A stretch of 64,000 bases of DNA from Schistosoma haematobium (Eukaryota; Platyhelminthes; Trematoda; Strigeidida; Schistosomatidae), in NCBI RefSeq assembly GCF_000699445.3, contig NC_067197.1, positions 31,541,809-31,605,808 on the forward strand. Reading direction: 5' to 3'. Below, piece by piece: positions 62,516 through 64,000 of this stretch. The translations under genes and the position numbers were made by a program. Position 1 is the stretch's first letter. Each line of letters opens with the position of its first letter. The notes beneath the pieces were generated by a model that saw only the letters and a program-made list of their open reading frames with translations, ran no database searches and was not told the origin of the DNA.

Positions 62516-63312
62516 GTTTTGTGATGTGCGCTACTTTTATCCACATAAGTAGTATATAACGATTTATTTATTTATTTTTAACACATAGGTACAAGGAGGC
62601 ACCAAATACATATGCGCCATACAAATCCCATTCGATATGTGTGAAGGCTGTGATACTGCCCGGATGCCCAAACCGAAGCAGGTGGTTATCTTAGGGGGCC
62701 ACTACCCGAGCCTTCGACCTGAAGGTCTGATCCACAAGGCAGTAGAGCATCGTAAGGAGATGCATTCCCATGGAAGCCGGTGACCAACAATTGGTTCATA
62801 CGCCATTTGTTCCCGCAGGATACTGGAGCCCATGTGCACCATTGGTTTGGAATCCGGTTAAAGCGCCGGACATTCGCTTTTCGTCCTCTCATTTTCGTAA
62901 ACAACACCCCCGCCACGAGAAGGCAGTGAGTAGGACTTCCCTGACAGAGGCTATATACGCGTGGTCATGTGAGAGCATTTCGAGAGGGAGAGCGGACTCT
63001 CCCCACTCTCGGCCGTACCAGGGCATTTAGGGGCAGTATATAACGATAGTCAAGAATAGAATGTATTTCAGTAGAAGATCGAGAAGGAAAGAATGGGAAC
63101 GGAAAGCAATTGATACAAAAATCCAGGAACAATAAAATCTGAGACGATGGATTGATATTTGCAAACGAAAACGTCAAGTTTGAGACAATGGATTGATATT
63201 TTGCAAATGAAATATTTACTGTATTATTCTCGGATTTTAGTGAGATGTTTTGTAATTTCATGTTCAAAGCACATTTGATTATCTCCACTCGTGTTTTTGT
63301 TCACTACAGTTT
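62516..63312 (+). mobile_element. Solo-LTR-like insertion (305 bp without nested insert), 4-bp duplication
   Basis: The element 62520-63308 begins 'TGTGATGTGCGCTACTT' and ends 'GTTCACTACA', flanked by GTTT on both sides. It is split by the retroposon at 62564-63034. Contains two 'gatggattgatatt' repeats (about 63143 and 63190). Same family as 7607 and 25612. Confidence 0.8.
62551..63047 (-). mobile_element. 471-bp retroposon (unnamed family) nested in the solo LTR
   Basis: The insert 62564-63034 is bounded by perfect 13-bp repeats AGTATATAACGAT (62551-62563 and 63035-63047). On the minus strand it ends in an (AAAT)n tail ('aaaaataaataaataa'). It matches 35548-36038 throughout. The duplication length and A-rich tail indicate target-primed reverse transcription. 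No pol III boxes or conserved protein seen; short frames inside it are not genes. Confidence 0.9.
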
Positions 63313-63489
63313 TACATACTGATCTAATGGTTATTAAACATTCTAAATATACCCATATTGTATAAGTTGTATATTTATTCAAAATAAATGGATCATTTTA
63401 TAACCAAACAAAACTAATGAAGGTCAATCTAACAATGAATATTTTGTTTTCTTTCTTCAATAATAATAATAATAATATGGTACAAATAT

Positions 63490-63552
63490 ATTGAATGTTC
63501 CACGACTAAACTAATCCAGCTCAGAGAATAAAACTCCATCAACATTGAATGT
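63490..63552 (+). mobile_element. 45-bp PLE micro-insertion with 9-bp target-site duplication
   Basis: The insert 63499-63543 carries the PLE terminal block 'CCAGCTCAGAGAATAAAAC', flanked by perfect ATTGAATGT repeats (63490-63498 and 63544-63552). Same terminal sequence as at 17.5 and 33.7 kb. Confidence 0.75.
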
Positions 63553-63822
63553 AAACTATTTGATGTAAATAATTTATCAACAAACATCAATTGTTTTTAA
63601 TATTTATTAAATTTTTTTAAAAATTTTTCTATTATGGACAATCATGAGAAGTACAATGATGGTAAAGAAATTTTTAAAAAAATAAATAAATAAATAGTAT
63701 TAAACTATAAATATAATCCCAATAATGATTGAGGATAGATAAGAAGTTATTTAATAAGAAATAAACTATAAAGTTATTTACATTTGCTATCACCAATAAT
63801 AACAGTAATAATAGTAATTGTA

Positions 63823-63853
<31 letters not shown>

Positions 63854-64000
63854 TTATTATTATTATTATTATTATTATTGGGTGATATGATATAAATAGT
63901 TTACTTTCCACTTTAATTAGAATACAATAAATAAATTGTTAAAGGAGATGAGTATATTTCTTTAAAATCTTATGTTCATAGACATTTCATCATTTGTTTA
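63553..64000. other. AT-rich end of window with a palindromic microsatellite
   Basis: No gene seen. Holds (AAT)n(ATT)n at 63826-63880. Confidence 0.5.
63826..63880. repeat. (AAT)n(ATT)n palindromic microsatellite
   Basis: About nine AAT units run directly into about nine ATT units, self-complementary like the tract at 17943. Confidence 0.95.

Noticed and set aside
1..64000. Spliced-leader RNA, rRNA, or assignment to the W chromosome
   Set aside because: No spliced-leader or rRNA sequence was recognised on either strand. SINE and LTR density alone cannot place the window on a particular chromosome without mapping.

Overview
The window looks like gene-poor, AT-rich nuclear DNA of a blood fluke (Schistosoma). 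The evidence is the mix of mobile elements: tRNA-derived SINEs carrying hammerhead ribozyme modules (the Sm-alpha type known from schistosomes), 3' ends of an RTE-type LINE like SR2, a CR1-type LINE with a PHD-finger ORF1, fragments of a Penelope-like element (PLE), several solo-LTR-like insertions, and long (TA)n and (TAA)n microsatellites. No database search was possible, so the species is not asserted. No rRNA, functional tRNA, CRISPR or prokaryotic feature was seen.

Layout. About 0-44 kb is mostly unique-looking AT-rich intergenic or intronic DNA. It is interrupted by SINE copies near 3.4, 6.0, 11.2, 15.9, 24.6, 27.0, 27.9, 30.8 and 41.3 kb, RTE fragments at 2.3, 8.2 and 23.2 kb, PLE fragments at 17.1 and 33.6 kb, LTR-like insertions at 7.6, 20.8, 25.6 and 34.8 kb, a 491-bp retroposon at 35.5 kb and a foldback element at 4.5 kb. 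About 44.5-54 kb is visibly less AT-rich. It holds candidate exons, mostly on the minus strand, including a four-exon all-phase-0 model for a 143-residue protein and a two-exon model for a 146-residue protein with a signal-like start. Neither is recognised and both are hypotheses. About 54.2-59.0 kb is a nearly full-length but dead CR1-like LINE whose reverse transcriptase is interrupted by a 415-bp solo LTR. About 59-64 kb is intergenic again, with an RTE fragment, a nested insertion (retroposon inside a solo LTR) and a 45-bp PLE micro-insertion.

Function. No conventional gene can be named with confidence. The clearest functional elements are three SINE-borne hammerhead modules (3462-3507, 30866-30911 and 41355-41400, all minus strand) with every expected core base. 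Two of these SINEs also have inverted partner half-copies next to them, so transcripts could form long hairpins. Several insertions keep perfect target-site duplications (9-13 bp for the retroposed PLE, LINE and retroposon fragments, 4 bp for the LTRs), which allows exact boundaries.
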